Assembly (NCBI GenBank): GCA_016302165.1
Contig: JAEDOD010000014.1
Coordinates: forward strand, 1-27,440
DNA from: Sphaerochaetaceae bacterium
Lineage (GTDB): Bacteria > Spirochaetota > Spirochaetia > Sphaerochaetales > Sphaerochaetaceae
Direction of reading: 5' to 3'
Length of the DNA: 27,440 bases
The notes under the pieces were generated by a model that worked only from the letters and a program-made list of their open reading frames with translations, did no database searches and was not told where the DNA came from. Position 1 is the first letter of the stretch. Every line of letters begins with the position of its first letter. A program made the translations under genes and the position numbers. This document shows, piece by piece, positions 15,750 through 24,001 of this stretch.

Positions 15750-16609
15750 TGAGAACCTACATTAAAATCAAAGGCGAAAGATTCTATCCCTTGAGGCACC
15801 TGTTCCTCCTATTGTTGGCATTTTTCTGGCTCATACCAATTTTCTGGCTGATCCTGAACTCCTTCTCAGCTTCCAATGCAATGAGCATCTCCAGGTTCTT
15901 CCCTAAGGAGTATTCCCTTATACAGTACAAGAACCTCTTGTTGAATACTGATGCCGCCAACCAGTTTCCAAGGTGGATGCTGAATACTACGGTCATTGCA
16001 ATATTCAACTGCATCATTTCATCCCTGTTTGTCTTGATGACAGCATATTCCATAAGCAGGATGCGCTTCTCAGGAAGGAAGCTTTTCATGAATCTTTCCA
16101 TGATTCTGGGACTTTTCCCAGGCTTTTTGTCCATGATAGCCATCTACTTCATCCTGAAGACATTCAACATGACCAACAGCCATATTGGAATGATAATGGT
16201 ATATTCAGGATCTTCTGCCCTTGGATACCTTATTGCAAAGGGCTTCTTCGATACAGTGCCCCAGTCCATGTCTGAAGCAGCAATGATCGACGGAGCCAAC
16301 CAGAACACCATATTCTGGAGGATAATCCTTCCGACCAGTAAGCCGATCATCGTCTATACTGTAATAAGCGCATTCCTGGCTCCATGGATGGACTTCATCC
16401 TTGCAAAGATCATGCTCAACAGCGGAATCGCTTCCGACTGGACAGTGGCCCTGGGTCTCTATGGAATGCTGGACAGATCCAGAAAGAGCCTCTATTTCGG
16501 CCAGTTCTGTGCCGGTGGAGTACTGGTTTCCATACCTATTTCTATACTCTTTGTAATAATGCAGAAATTCTACGTGGAAGGAATTACTTCCGGTTCCACA
16601 AAAGGCTAG
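15749..16609 (+). CDS. CUT1 sugar ABC transporter permease, MalG/GanQ type
   Basis: A 286-residue inner-membrane protein with six predicted membrane segments, practically the length of GanQ (283). The EAA loop reads SEAAMIDGANQNTIFWRII, then LPTSKP. The start overlaps the stop of the MalF-type gene by one base. It is followed by a 9-bp hairpin and then the GH42 gene. Together the two permeases and the binding protein import the oligosaccharide that the beta-galactosidase cleaves. Confidence 0.92.
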   Translation: MRTYIKIKGERFYPLRHLFLLLLAFFWLIPIFWLILNSFSASNAMSISRFFPKEYSLIQYKNLLLNTDAANQFPRWMLNTTVIAIFNCIISSLFVLMTAYSISRMRFSGRKLFMNLSMILGLFPGFLSMIAIYFILKTFNMTNSHIGMIMVYSGSSALGYLIAKGFFDTVPQSMSEAAMIDGANQNTIFWRIILPTSKPIIVYTVISAFLAPWMDFILAKIMLNSGIASDWTVALGLYGMLDRSRKSLYFGQFCAGGVLVSIPISILFVIMQKFYVEGITSGSTKG

Positions 16610-16628
16610 TTTGCCTTATTATCCTTTT

Positions 16629-16652
16629 CTCCGCACTTATCTGAGTGCGGAG
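16629..16652 (+). other. Intercistronic hairpin before GH42 gene
   Basis: A perfect 9-bp stem (CTCCGCACT/AGTGCGGAG) with a 6-nt loop, followed by TATTCCTT rather than a true T run. It lies 19 bp after the permease stop and 25 bp before the GH42 ATG. It is probably a transcript-stabilising or partial attenuation element. Confidence 0.55.
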
Positions 16653-16677
16653 TATTCCTTGACCCAAGAGGTACAAT

Positions 16678-18663
16678 ATGATTCCTGAATCCAACTTCCT
16701 TCTTCATGGCGCCGACTATAACTATGAGCAGTGGCTGAAGAGAAAGGACATACTTGAAGAGGACCTTCTTCTCATGAAGAAGAGCCACATGAACGTAATG
16801 ACACTCAACGTCTTCGGATGGTCTCTTCTGGAGAAGGAGGATGGTGTCTATGATTTCTCTTTCCTTGATGAAAGGATTGAAAGCCTCCATAGGGAAGGAA
16901 TCAAGGTGATTCTCGCTACTCCCTCAGGAGCAAGGCCTGCTTGGCTAGCAGAGAAATATCCTGAAGTCCTGAGAACCAATTCCAGAAGGGAAAAGGAGCT
17001 ATTCGGTATTAGGCACAACCATTGTCCTTCCTCTCCTCTCTACCGGAGAAAGGTGAGGGAGATGGACGAAAGGCTTTCCCAGCGCTATGGCTCCCATCCT
17101 GCAGTGGTCATGTGGCACATTTCCAATGAGCTTGGAGGAGAATGCCACTGCCCCCTATGCCAGGAGAATTTCAGATCCTGGCTTAAGGATAAGTATGGAA
17201 ATCTCGATAATCTGAACGAAGCTTGGAACACAGCATTCTGGTCCCATACATATACTTCCTGGAGCCAGATCCAGTCTCCTTCCCCCATAGGGGAGTACCT
17301 GGTCCATGGCCAGAACCTGGACTGGAGACGGTTCCTTTCAGACCAGTACATCTCCTTCATGAAGGAGGAGATAGATGCTGTCAGAAAGTATTCACCCTCC
17401 GTTCCAGTGACTACTAATCTCATGTATTTCTTCGAAGGCATCGACTACGTAAAGCTGGCAAAGGAGCTTGATGTTGTCTCCTGGGATAACTATCCAAGGT
17501 GGAATGCTGAACGTGACAGCTTTTCCGTTGCCCTTGATACAGCATTCTTCCACGATAGGATAAGAAGTCTTAAGGGGGAACCTTTCATTCTTATGGAGTC
17601 TTCCCCTTCCTCCACCAACTGGCAGAATACAGCATGCCTAAAAACTCCTGGAATGCATGAAGCATCTGCCCTCCAGGCTGTAGCCCACGGTTCTGACAGC
17701 GTCCAGTATTTCCAGTGGAGGCAAAGCAGGGGCTGCAGCGAAATGTTCCATGGAGCTGTATTGAGCCATAATGGAAGAAGCGATACCAGAGTCTTCTCTG
17801 AAGTCAGTAAGCTTGGAGAGGACCTGGAGAAGCTAGAGTGCGTAAAGGGGGCTGAGACCAGAAACAAGGTGGCCATAATCTACGATACTGAAAACGCATG
17901 GGCCATTGAAGAGATCCAGGGTTATAAGATGAATAAGAAGAACTACCATGAGACTCTTGTCTCCTCATACGCTCCATTCTACAGAAGAGGCATCGGAGTA
18001 GACATAGTGGATCAGAGCGCAGATATCTCCTCCTATAGCCTGGTGGTGGCTCCTATGCTCTATATGGTCAAAGCGGGCTTTACGGATAAGGTGAAGGCCT
18101 TCATTGACGACGGTGGAGTCTTCGTCACCACATATATGAGTGGAATAGTGGATGAAAATGACCTTGCCTTCCTTAATGGAGCACCCGGTCCCCTGGAGGA
18201 TATCCTGGGCCTTAGGGTTGAGGAGACAGATTCTCTTCCTGACGGACGGACCAATAGGGTGGAGATGGATGGCCGGAGCTACATAAATAGAGATATATCA
18301 GACATAGTCATATCAGAGGGGGCTGAAGTCCTGGCTACCTATTCCTCCTCATTCTATAAGGGGATTCCAGCTCTTCTGAAAAATGGCAACGCCTACTACA
18401 TCGCTTTCCGCTCTGACGGAAGTCTGGAGGATGACCTTTTCTCCCGCCTGTCGTCTGAGCTTTCTCTTCCCTCCGCTCCATTTAAGGGAGAAAAGGGAGT
18501 GGTGGGAGTCATGAGGGGGAAATACATGTTTGTATTCAACTTCTCAGATAAAGATAGCCGCTTTACTCCTGATTATCCTATGAAGGATCTTCTTTCTGGG
18601 CGTAGTGTGGAAGGAGAAGTGGAACTTGAAGTCAATGGCGTAATGGTCCTTGAAATGGAGTGA
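16678..18663 (+). CDS. Beta-galactosidase, glycoside hydrolase family 42
   Basis: A 661-residue GH42 enzyme (GanA/BgaA length about 670-690) without a signal peptide, so it acts in the cytoplasm on imported galactosides. The (beta/alpha)8 domain contains the acid/base Glu151 in WHISNELGG and the nucleophile Glu307 in FILMES. The four zinc-binding Cys of this family are all present at 116, 156, 158 and 161 (HNHC and CHCPLC). A trimerisation domain with glutamine-amidotransferase-like fold follows from about residue 395, then a short beta domain at the end. AGAGG lies 6 nt before the ATG. Last gene of the LacI-controlled operon; no endogalactanase gene accompanies it. Confidence 0.95.
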   Translation: MIPESNFLLHGADYNYEQWLKRKDILEEDLLLMKKSHMNVMTLNVFGWSLLEKEDGVYDFSFLDERIESLHREGIKVILATPSGARPAWLAEKYPEVLRTNSRREKELFGIRHNHCPSSPLYRRKVREMDERLSQRYGSHPAVVMWHISNELGGECHCPLCQENFRSWLKDKYGNLDNLNEAWNTAFWSHTYTSWSQIQSPSPIGEYLVHGQNLDWRRFLSDQYISFMKEEIDAVRKYSPSVPVTTNLMYFFEGIDYVKLAKELDVVSWDNYPRWNAERDSFSVALDTAFFHDRIRSLKGEPFILMESSPSSTNWQNTACLKTPGMHEASALQAVAHGSDSVQYFQWRQSRGCSEMFHGAVLSHNGRSDTRVFSEVSKLGEDLEKLECVKGAETRNKVAIIYDTENAWAIEEIQGYKMNKKNYHETLVSSYAPFYRRGIGVDIVDQSADISSYSLVVAPMLYMVKAGFTDKVKAFIDDGGVFVTTYMSGIVDENDLAFLNGAPGPLEDILGLRVEETDSLPDGRTNRVEMDGRSYINRDISDIVISEGAEVLATYSSSFYKGIPALLKNGNAYYIAFRSDGSLEDDLFSRLSSELSLPSAPFKGEKGVVGVMRGKYMFVFNFSDKDSRFTPDYPMKDLLSGRSVEGEVELEVNGVMVLEME

Positions 18664-18692
18664 AGTCTTCTCAACTAGCTTCTTTTTTGTCT

Positions 18693-18733
18693 GATTCCCC
18701 TTTTCCTTCTTCGGATCAGGGGATTCTTTTTTT
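18693..18733 (+). terminator. Terminator after GH42 gene
   Basis: GATTCCCC (18693-18700) pairs with GGGGATTC (18719-18726) with one internal T-T mismatch, followed by a run of seven T. It ends the galactoside operon and separates it from the aconitase X genes. Confidence 0.7.
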
Positions 18734-18745
18734 AACAATATTCTG

Positions 18746-18774
18746 TTTATGTAAAGTCAAAATGGCTCTACAAT
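18746..18774 (+). promoter_or_regulatory. Possible promoter of aconitase X genes
   Basis: TTTATG at 18746-18751 and TACAAT at 18769-18774 with 17 bp between them. The -10 box matches five of six bases but the -35 is poor. It would give a leader of about 70 nt before the start at 18849. Confidence 0.3.
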
Positions 18775-18848
18775 GGAAGAGGGAAGTGTCCCAGGCTTTC
18801 CACTCCTTAGGGAAAGGAAGGCAGAAACTACCTATAGGGAGAGAAATG

Positions 18849-20117
18849 ATGCAGCTGGATAAAAGACAGCAGGCCATCCTTGATGGTAAGGAAGGCGAAA
18901 TCAAGGCCAAGGTCATGAAGACTCTAGTGATGTACGGTGAGACCTTTGGCGCAGAGAAGATGGTTGACATCACAGGTGAGTATGGCCATCTGGTAACAAG
19001 CTTCGGCCTCAGTGTAATGAAGCCTGTCTATTCCCTTATGGACAGACTGATTGAAGGCGGAGCAGTCTCAGCCCAGAAGTTCAGCGTGGATCCTCGTCCT
19101 CTTGAGTCCTGTGTGCCAAGAAACCTGATCCAGGATATCTTCTTCCGAGTCATGTATTCCAAGCAGAAGGATTACGATGAGCAGCTGAAGAAGCTGGGAA
19201 TAATGGCTGAGGATGCCTATACCTGCACTTCCTACATGGCTGAGGTGGGAAACACTCCAAAGAAGGGAGATATCCTATCCTGGGCTGAAAGCAGCGCTGT
19301 AGTGTATGCAAATAGCGTTTTGGGAGCAAGGTGCAACAGAAACTCCGGAATCCTTGACCTTTTCGGATCCATAGTAGGCTGCGTTCCATATTTCGGTCTT
19401 CTGACCGACGATGGAAGAAAGGCAGACTGGATTTGTGAAGTGAAGACTTCAAAAAAGCCTGAAGCTCAGCTTCTTGGCTCTGCCATTGGCATGAAGGTTA
19501 TGGAGAAGGTTCCATACGTAATCGGCTTGGATAAATACTTTACTTCCCTGGACGAAGATGCAAAGGCATATCTCAAGGACTTCGGTGCAGCAACAGCCAG
19601 CAATGGAGCTGTGGGCCTCTATCATGTGGAGAATCTGACTCCGGAAGCAACAGACCATGGAAGAAGCCTAATAAGGGAAGACGCCAAGGTATACGTCATT
19701 GATGATGAGGAGCTGGAAAGGGTTGAAAAGAGCTATCCTGTAATCTGGAAGGATAAGGACGCTAAGCCTAAGCTTGCCTTCATAGGCTGCCCTCATCTTT
19801 CTTCTGCCCAGCTTTCATCCTGGGCCCATCGCATTGAGGAGAGCCTCGCGGCCAAGGGCAGGGATAAGGTTGAGATCAAGACAATCATGACAGCAGCTCC
19901 ACAAGTAATGGAAGCTTTCAAGAAGAGCAAGGAAGGAAAGGCCCTTATGGAAAGGGGAGTGATCCTGAGCCATATCTGCCCACTTATGTATATGAATAAC
20001 CCAAAGTGCGGAACCATGCCTGTAATCACATGCTCCAATAAGCTTCGCACCTACACTTCAGCCCGCTTCTACAGGGAAGAGGAGCTATTGGACATCATCA
20101 CAGGAGGTAGAAAGTGA
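18849..20117 (+). CDS. Aconitase X catalytic domain protein, large subunit
   Basis: The frame is open from 18660, but the ATG at 18849 is chosen: AGGGAGAG lies about 7 nt upstream and the family homology begins here (MQLDKRQQAILDG). An ATG at 18846 is the alternative. The 422-residue protein belongs to the AcnX large-subunit family (formerly DUF521). Visible family signatures are YGETFGAEKMVDI near the N-terminus, CTSYMAE, then GDILSWAESSAVVYANSVLG and GARCNRNSG, and the C-terminal Cys region HICPLMYMNN with TCSNKLRTY. These supply iron-sulphur and substrate residues. Characterised members dehydrate cis-3-hydroxy-L-proline (bacteria) or mevalonate 5-phosphate (archaea). The neighbours do not settle which applies here. 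It overlaps the small-subunit gene. Confidence 0.9.
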   Translation: MQLDKRQQAILDGKEGEIKAKVMKTLVMYGETFGAEKMVDITGEYGHLVTSFGLSVMKPVYSLMDRLIEGGAVSAQKFSVDPRPLESCVPRNLIQDIFFRVMYSKQKDYDEQLKKLGIMAEDAYTCTSYMAEVGNTPKKGDILSWAESSAVVYANSVLGARCNRNSGILDLFGSIVGCVPYFGLLTDDGRKADWICEVKTSKKPEAQLLGSAIGMKVMEKVPYVIGLDKYFTSLDEDAKAYLKDFGAATASNGAVGLYHVENLTPEATDHGRSLIREDAKVYVIDDEELERVEKSYPVIWKDKDAKPKLAFIGCPHLSSAQLSSWAHRIEESLAAKGRDKVEIKTIMTAAPQVMEAFKKSKEGKALMERGVILSHICPLMYMNNPKCGTMPVITCSNKLRTYTSARFYREEELLDIITGGRK

Positions 20118-20560
20118 AAAAGGTATTCAAAGGTAGACCTGTAGTAAAGGGAAATGTTACAGCTGTGGCCCTGGTTTCAAAGGGAGGCTTCAATACTCTC
20201 GCTTCCTATCAGCATTCCCTGATGTTCGGGGATAAGAGCGGAAAGTGCTCAGACCAGAACAACAGCGACCTCTATGAGAAGCCTATGGCCGGTACAGCCC
20301 TCTGTATGCCTCAGACCATCGGCAGCACCACAGGAGGCCTGGTCCTTTTCTGCGCCGCCAGCATGGATCGTCAGCCAAAATGCCTTCTCTTTTCCAAGGA
20401 GATAGATTCCCTGGCAGCCGCAGGAGCAATCCTGGCTGATGTCTGGACAGATAACAGCATGCCGACTGTAGATGGACTGGGAGATGAGTTCCTCTCTTTT
20501 GTGGAGACTGGTGACAAGATCACTGTAAAGGAAGACGGAACAGTGGAAGTGGAAAGATAA
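20114..20560 (+). CDS. Aconitase X swivel domain protein, small subunit
   Basis: A 148-residue protein of the former DUF126 family, the swivelling domain that completes the active site of two-subunit AcnX enzymes. The family pattern GKALVS is seen as GNVTAVALVS, and MAGTALCMPQTIGSTTGG corresponds to the conserved MP.g.GS motif. The start is GTG at 20114, overlapping the TGA of the large subunit (GTGA), with a perfect AGGAGG at 20102-20107. The tight overlap fits an obligate heterodimer. A terminator hairpin follows. Confidence 0.9.
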   Translation: MKKVFKGRPVVKGNVTAVALVSKGGFNTLASYQHSLMFGDKSGKCSDQNNSDLYEKPMAGTALCMPQTIGSTTGGLVLFCAASMDRQPKCLLFSKEIDSLAAAGAILADVWTDNSMPTVDGLGDEFLSFVETGDKITVKEDGTVEVER

Positions 20561-20565
20561 AAAGA

Positions 20566-20588
20566 GTGAGGTGCAGAACGCACCTCAC
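20566..20588 (-). terminator. Minus-strand terminator after flavin oxidoreductase gene
   Basis: A perfect 9-bp stem (GTGAGGTGC/GCACCTCAC) with a 5-nt loop. On the minus strand it is followed by TCTTTTTATC. It lies 36 bp beyond the stop of the minus-strand oxidoreductase gene and 6 bp beyond the aconitase X small-subunit stop. Confidence 0.7.
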
Positions 20589-20595
20589 ACTCGCT

Positions 20596-20625
20596 AAGGG
20601 TAGATATTTGATATCTGCCCTTTTT
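20596..20625 (+). terminator. Plus-strand terminator after aconitase X genes
   Basis: A 12-bp stem with one G-U pair (arms AAGGGTAGATAT and ATATCTGCCCTT), a 3-nt TTG loop, and a T run continuing to 20625. The T run touches the stop codon of the convergent oxidoreductase gene. Confidence 0.8.
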
Positions 20626-22675
20626 ATATGGATTGAGCCACCTCAAAGGCTCTCCAGATTACAGATCTCAGGTTTCCTACCTTAAGGCAGTCTCCCACAA
20701 GCTTCACCTTGCCCTTGGTTGAAAGTGGGGAAGGAATGTAGCCTGCGGAGGAGATTACGCTGTCGCACTGGATTCTTGTGGTATTGCCGTCCTTCCGGAT
20801 GATATCGATAAAGCCGTCTCCCACTTCCTTCAGCGTAGATTCCAGATATACAGGAGTTTTATGGAGACTGAACCATTCCCTGAGATATGAGGAGTTTGCA
20901 AGACAGACTCCCTTCTGGCTTACCAGGTCATCCTTCATTTCCACAATGATTGGCTTCTTTCCCTGGAGAGCAAGCTCATAGGCTATTTCGCATCCTGTAA
21001 GGCCTCCTCCGATTACAGCCACCCTGTCTCCTACAGGTGTTCCGTTAAGGTAATCTGTTGCCTCTACCATCTTCTCGTGTCCTGGAACAGAGGAAAGGAT
21101 TCTTGGAACAGCTCCGGTGGCGATAACCACTTCGTCCTCATTAAGGGCTGAGATATCCTCAATCTTACTGTTGAGCCTTACTTCGATGCCAAGCTCGCTC
21201 ATCTGCCTTCTGTACCAGGAAAGAAGCTGTCTAAGCCTTTCCTTGTAGCTTTCGGCTGAAGCTGGAATGAAGGTTCCGCCAAGCTTGTCGCTCTTTTCAT
21301 AGATTACTGGCTCATGGCCTCTAAGTTTCAGCACTCTTGCTGTCTCCATTCCTCCGATACCGCCTCCAACTATTGCAACTTTCTTTGGTGAGGTGGTCTT
21401 CTTGATGGCATGCTTCTTCCACTGCATGGTCTCCGGGTTTACAGCGCACCTTGCCAGGCCAAGGGAGTCAAGAAGATCCTGATCATTGGCGACACCTTTG
21501 TAGTGGCACATGTTGAAGCAGCCGTTATGACAGAGGATACATGGTCTGATATCCTTTGGCCTGTCTTCAATAAGCTTTGTGACCCATTCCTGGTCTGCAA
21601 GGAATGGACGAGCAAAGCCTGCGCCGTCGATTCTTCCTTCCTTTATGGATTCAGCTGCTGTAAATGGATCCATTCTTCCTGCAGCCACCACCGGAATATC
21701 CACAAACTTCCTTATGTGCTCCACATCCTGGAGATTGCAGTTCTCCGGCATGTAGATAGGAGGATGTGCCCAGTACCAGGCGTCATAGGTTCCGTTGTCG
21801 CAGTTGAGCATATCGTATCCAGCCTCTTCCAGAAGCTTTGCAGCCTTCTCGCTTTCCGCCATATCTCTTCCTGCTTCGATATACTCTTCTCCAGGAAGGG
21901 CTCCTTCCCTGAAGCCCTTGGTCTTTGAGACTACAGAGTAGCGTAGGGATACTGGGAAGTCTTTGCCGCACTCCTCCTTGATGGCCTTTACGATGGAAGT
22001 GGCGAAGCGGTATCTGTTCTCCAGGCTTCCTCCATATTCATCTGTTCTCTTGTTCACGTACTTCAGGGTGAACTGGTCCAATAGATATCCTTCGTGGACA
22101 GCATGGATCTCCACTCCATCCACTCCTGCCTCCTTCAGAAGCTTTGCGCTTTCAGCGAAGGCATGGATCATGTATTCGATCTCCTTCTTGGTCATCTCCC
22201 TTGAAGGGACCTTGTCTGACCAGCGGTTAGGTGAAGGGGAGGCTGAAGCTGTAATCTTATCCAGGTTCATTATGGGCTTTGAAAGCACGTTCAGCACAGG
22301 ATTGGTGTAGAGCATCTCCATCATGGATGAGATGGTGAAGGATCTTCCGAAGCCTGCTGTAAGCTGTACAAAGAGCTTTGCACCTGTCTTGTGGAACTCA
22401 GGCATCCACTCCTTCAGCTTCCTGTACATTCCCTTATTCTTATGGAGCCACTGTCCGAACATCGGGTTATAGACAGGCTGGCACCCTGGCAGCACAAGGC
22501 CTGCATTGTTCTTTGCAACCCTCATGATGAATTCGGCCCCTGCAGAATCGAAATGGTTCTTCTCCATCCAGCCGAAGAGGTCTGTTCCTCCCATGCTGGT
22601 AAGGACGATTCTGTTCTTGATTTCACACTCTCCAATCTTCCATGGAGTGAATAGAGGTTCAAGTCTTTTATCCAT
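20624..22675 (-). CDS. NADH:flavin oxidoreductase, 2,4-dienoyl-CoA/enoate reductase family
   Basis: The ATG at 22675 is chosen for its AGGAGG 6 nt upstream and because the family begins MxxxxPLFTPWKIG; a longer frame from 22747 lacks such support. The 683-residue protein has an Old Yellow Enzyme FMN barrel (about 1-370, with HAVHEGYLLDQF and NKRTDEYGGSLENRYRF), then iron-sulphur Cys 379, 382, 386 and 410 (CILCHNGC and CAVNP), and FAD/NADH Rossmann motifs VAIVGGGIGG (433-442) and VAVIGGGLTG. The last Cys spacing is about 12 residues longer than in FadH and the insert holds an extra Cys390. It should reduce an unsaturated acid, acyl-CoA or ring substrate with NADH; the substrate is unknown. No operon partner is seen. 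Confidence 0.92.
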   Translation of the reverse strand: MDKRLEPLFTPWKIGECEIKNRIVLTSMGGTDLFGWMEKNHFDSAGAEFIMRVAKNNAGLVLPGCQPVYNPMFGQWLHKNKGMYRKLKEWMPEFHKTGAKLFVQLTAGFGRSFTISSMMEMLYTNPVLNVLSKPIMNLDKITASASPSPNRWSDKVPSREMTKKEIEYMIHAFAESAKLLKEAGVDGVEIHAVHEGYLLDQFTLKYVNKRTDEYGGSLENRYRFATSIVKAIKEECGKDFPVSLRYSVVSKTKGFREGALPGEEYIEAGRDMAESEKAAKLLEEAGYDMLNCDNGTYDAWYWAHPPIYMPENCNLQDVEHIRKFVDIPVVAAGRMDPFTAAESIKEGRIDGAGFARPFLADQEWVTKLIEDRPKDIRPCILCHNGCFNMCHYKGVANDQDLLDSLGLARCAVNPETMQWKKHAIKKTTSPKKVAIVGGGIGGMETARVLKLRGHEPVIYEKSDKLGGTFIPASAESYKERLRQLLSWYRRQMSELGIEVRLNSKIEDISALNEDEVVIATGAVPRILSSVPGHEKMVEATDYLNGTPVGDRVAVIGGGLTGCEIAYELALQGKKPIIVEMKDDLVSQKGVCLANSSYLREWFSLHKTPVYLESTLKEVGDGFIDIIRKDGNTTRIQCDSVISSAGYIPSPLSTKGKVKLVGDCLKVGNLRSVIWRAFEVAQSI

Positions 22676-22740
22676 AGTGCCTCCTATAGTTATCTTTTTC
22701 AGTATATCGTAGTTTCCGGCATTGGTAGAAGAGAAAAGAA

Positions 22741-22767
22741 TCGCCACCGGTTTGATTCCAGTGGCGA
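22741..22767 (-). terminator. Terminator of mgtC-like gene
   Basis: Arms TCGCCACTGG and CCGGTGGCGA pair with one mismatch around a 7-nt loop on the minus strand, followed by TTCTTTTCTC. It lies 60 bp after the MgtC-family stop and upstream of the oxidoreductase gene. Confidence 0.65.
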
Positions 22768-22827
22768 CCAGTAAGATTACAGCTAAGTCACTTCGCTTTC
22801 TGATATGTGGCAGAAATTGTCCTTCCT

Positions 22828-23523
22828 TTAGTCTGCTGTATACATTTCGATATCGTCGATGATTCCAGACTTGGAAATGTCTTCCATGATTCCTGGAACT
22901 GAAGCGGAACGTGAGCAGATGATGGAGGCCTTCAATACCACATCCCCTTCCATGGTGTGGATCATGGTTATGTTCCTTATTGTGATGTGGATGGCGTCAA
23001 GCTTGACCTTTACATCGTTTAAGGTGAGACCGTGCTTTGTAAGGTTGATGGTAATGGAACCGGTATTGGTGCTGAAGGACTTATGCTCCTGGATATGCAT
23101 TACATACTGAATGATCAGCATAAGGATGGTACAGGAGATTCCTATTACATAGAAACCACATCCGATTGAAAGGCCGATGCCTACTGTAGCCCAGAGGCCG
23201 GCGGCTGTGGTGACGCCGATGATATTGTCACGCTTGACGAAGATGACACCAGCTCCCAGGAATCCTATGGCCTGGACTACTCCTGATGCCATACGGGATA
23301 CGTCAACTTGAACTGAAGAAAGGTAGACTACATCAAGGAATCCATATTTTGATATGATCATCATAAGTGAAGAGGCCATGGCAACAAGCATATGGGTCCT
23401 GAGACCTGCACTTTTCAGTCTCTTCTCCCTTTCCCAACCTATGACCATTCCACAGATGGACGCTACGACTATCCTTGCCATCAGACAGAGAACCTGTTCT
23501 GTTGTCATGACAAATTCCGACAT
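22828..23523 (-). CDS. MgtC/SapB family membrane protein
   Basis: The ATG at 23523 follows GGGAGGAG by 5 nt and gives 231 residues. The family signature GWEREKRLKSAGLRTHMLVAM is present in the second half of the first 50 residues (written here across the G.ERE and GLRTH motifs), followed by a Gly-rich hydrophobic region (GFLGAGVIFVKRDNIIGVTTAAGLW in adjacent segments) with the typical AAGLW motif. Four to five membrane segments occupy residues 10-135; the last 95 residues are soluble and ACT-like. MgtC proteins help cells survive low magnesium and, in pathogens, life in macrophages; many members are uncharacterised. No magnesium riboswitch is seen upstream. The gene starts 2 bp after a LysR-like remnant. 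Confidence 0.88.
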   Translation of the reverse strand: MSEFVMTTEQVLCLMARIVVASICGMVIGWEREKRLKSAGLRTHMLVAMASSLMMIISKYGFLDVVYLSSVQVDVSRMASGVVQAIGFLGAGVIFVKRDNIIGVTTAAGLWATVGIGLSIGCGFYVIGISCTILMLIIQYVMHIQEHKSFSTNTGSITINLTKHGLTLNDVKVKLDAIHITIRNITMIHTMEGDVVLKASIICSRSASVPGIMEDISKSGIIDDIEMYTAD

Positions 23524-23525
23524 AT

Positions 23526-23903
23526 CTACTCCTCCCAAACTGTTTGATTATCTGAGGAATCCTTCCATTCCCTTGCACTTTTACGGCAGAGAGTGAGAAT
23601 ATAGTTCTCCTCCTCGCTGAGCCATGAATCCTTTCTATATGTAAGGTAGAATTCCTTCTTTGCTGAAAAAGCTACAGGAACCTTGAACAGGGTCCCTTCC
23701 TCCAGATCATTGCGTACCATAACCTCGAAAAGCACAGCAATTCCCTTTCCTATCATCCCTACGCGCAGCAGAAATGACAGCAGGTTCTGCTTCGCCTTCT
23801 TCAGATGGCCCTTGAGTGTTTTCCTTTCATGAGTGATCTCCTTGATTGCATGTGATAATGCTTCATGCTTGTTGTTTATTCTTTCCCAAGTATCTCGCAG
23901 AAT
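23526..23903 (-). pseudogene. LysR-type regulator C-terminal remnant
   Basis: The frame is open from an in-frame TGA at 23906 to the stop at 23526, but the only ATG is at 23756 and has no good ribosome binding site. The last 85 residues resemble the end of a LysR effector domain (GMIGKGIAVLFEVMVRNDLEEG, in two parts, then LFKVPVAF, FYLTYRKDSWLSEEENYIL). The DNA-binding domain and first half of the effector domain are missing. Its 3' end contains the ribosome binding site of the MgtC-family gene. It is most likely a decayed regulator; a stand-alone small protein is less likely. Family assignment is by pattern only. Confidence 0.5.
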
Positions 23904-24001
23904 TCACGAATTTGCAATTTTCCTATGGGAGGTCACTTCATATTGTCTAGGGGCTCGGAAGCATTCAAGGTTTCCGGGGCCTATCTTTTTAAGGAAAAAT
24001 C
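23904..24001. other. Non-coding gap with no clear element
   Basis: About 100 bp between the LysR remnant and the small membrane protein. Short frames here lack codon bias and start signals. AAGGA at about 23991-23995 precedes the ATG at 24002. I see no convincing promoter or terminator. Confidence 0.4.

Noticed and set aside
12030..18663. Annotation of the operon as maltose transport (malEFG)
   Set aside because: The GH42 beta-galactosidase and the gan-type gene order make galactosides more likely. The maltose reading is kept only as an alternative.
18660..18848. N-terminal extension of the aconitase X large subunit
   Set aside because: It spans a terminator and predicted promoter, its residues do not fit the family, and a good ribosome binding site precedes 18849.
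21410..21928. Plus-strand frame of 172 codons
   Set aside because: It is antisense to the flavoenzyme gene, across its Cys cluster and barrel end, and has no domain of its own.
23833..24001. Long N-terminus for the small membrane protein from 23833
   Set aside because: Composition and lack of a ribosome binding site suggest non-coding sequence. The better start is the out-of-frame ATG at 24002.
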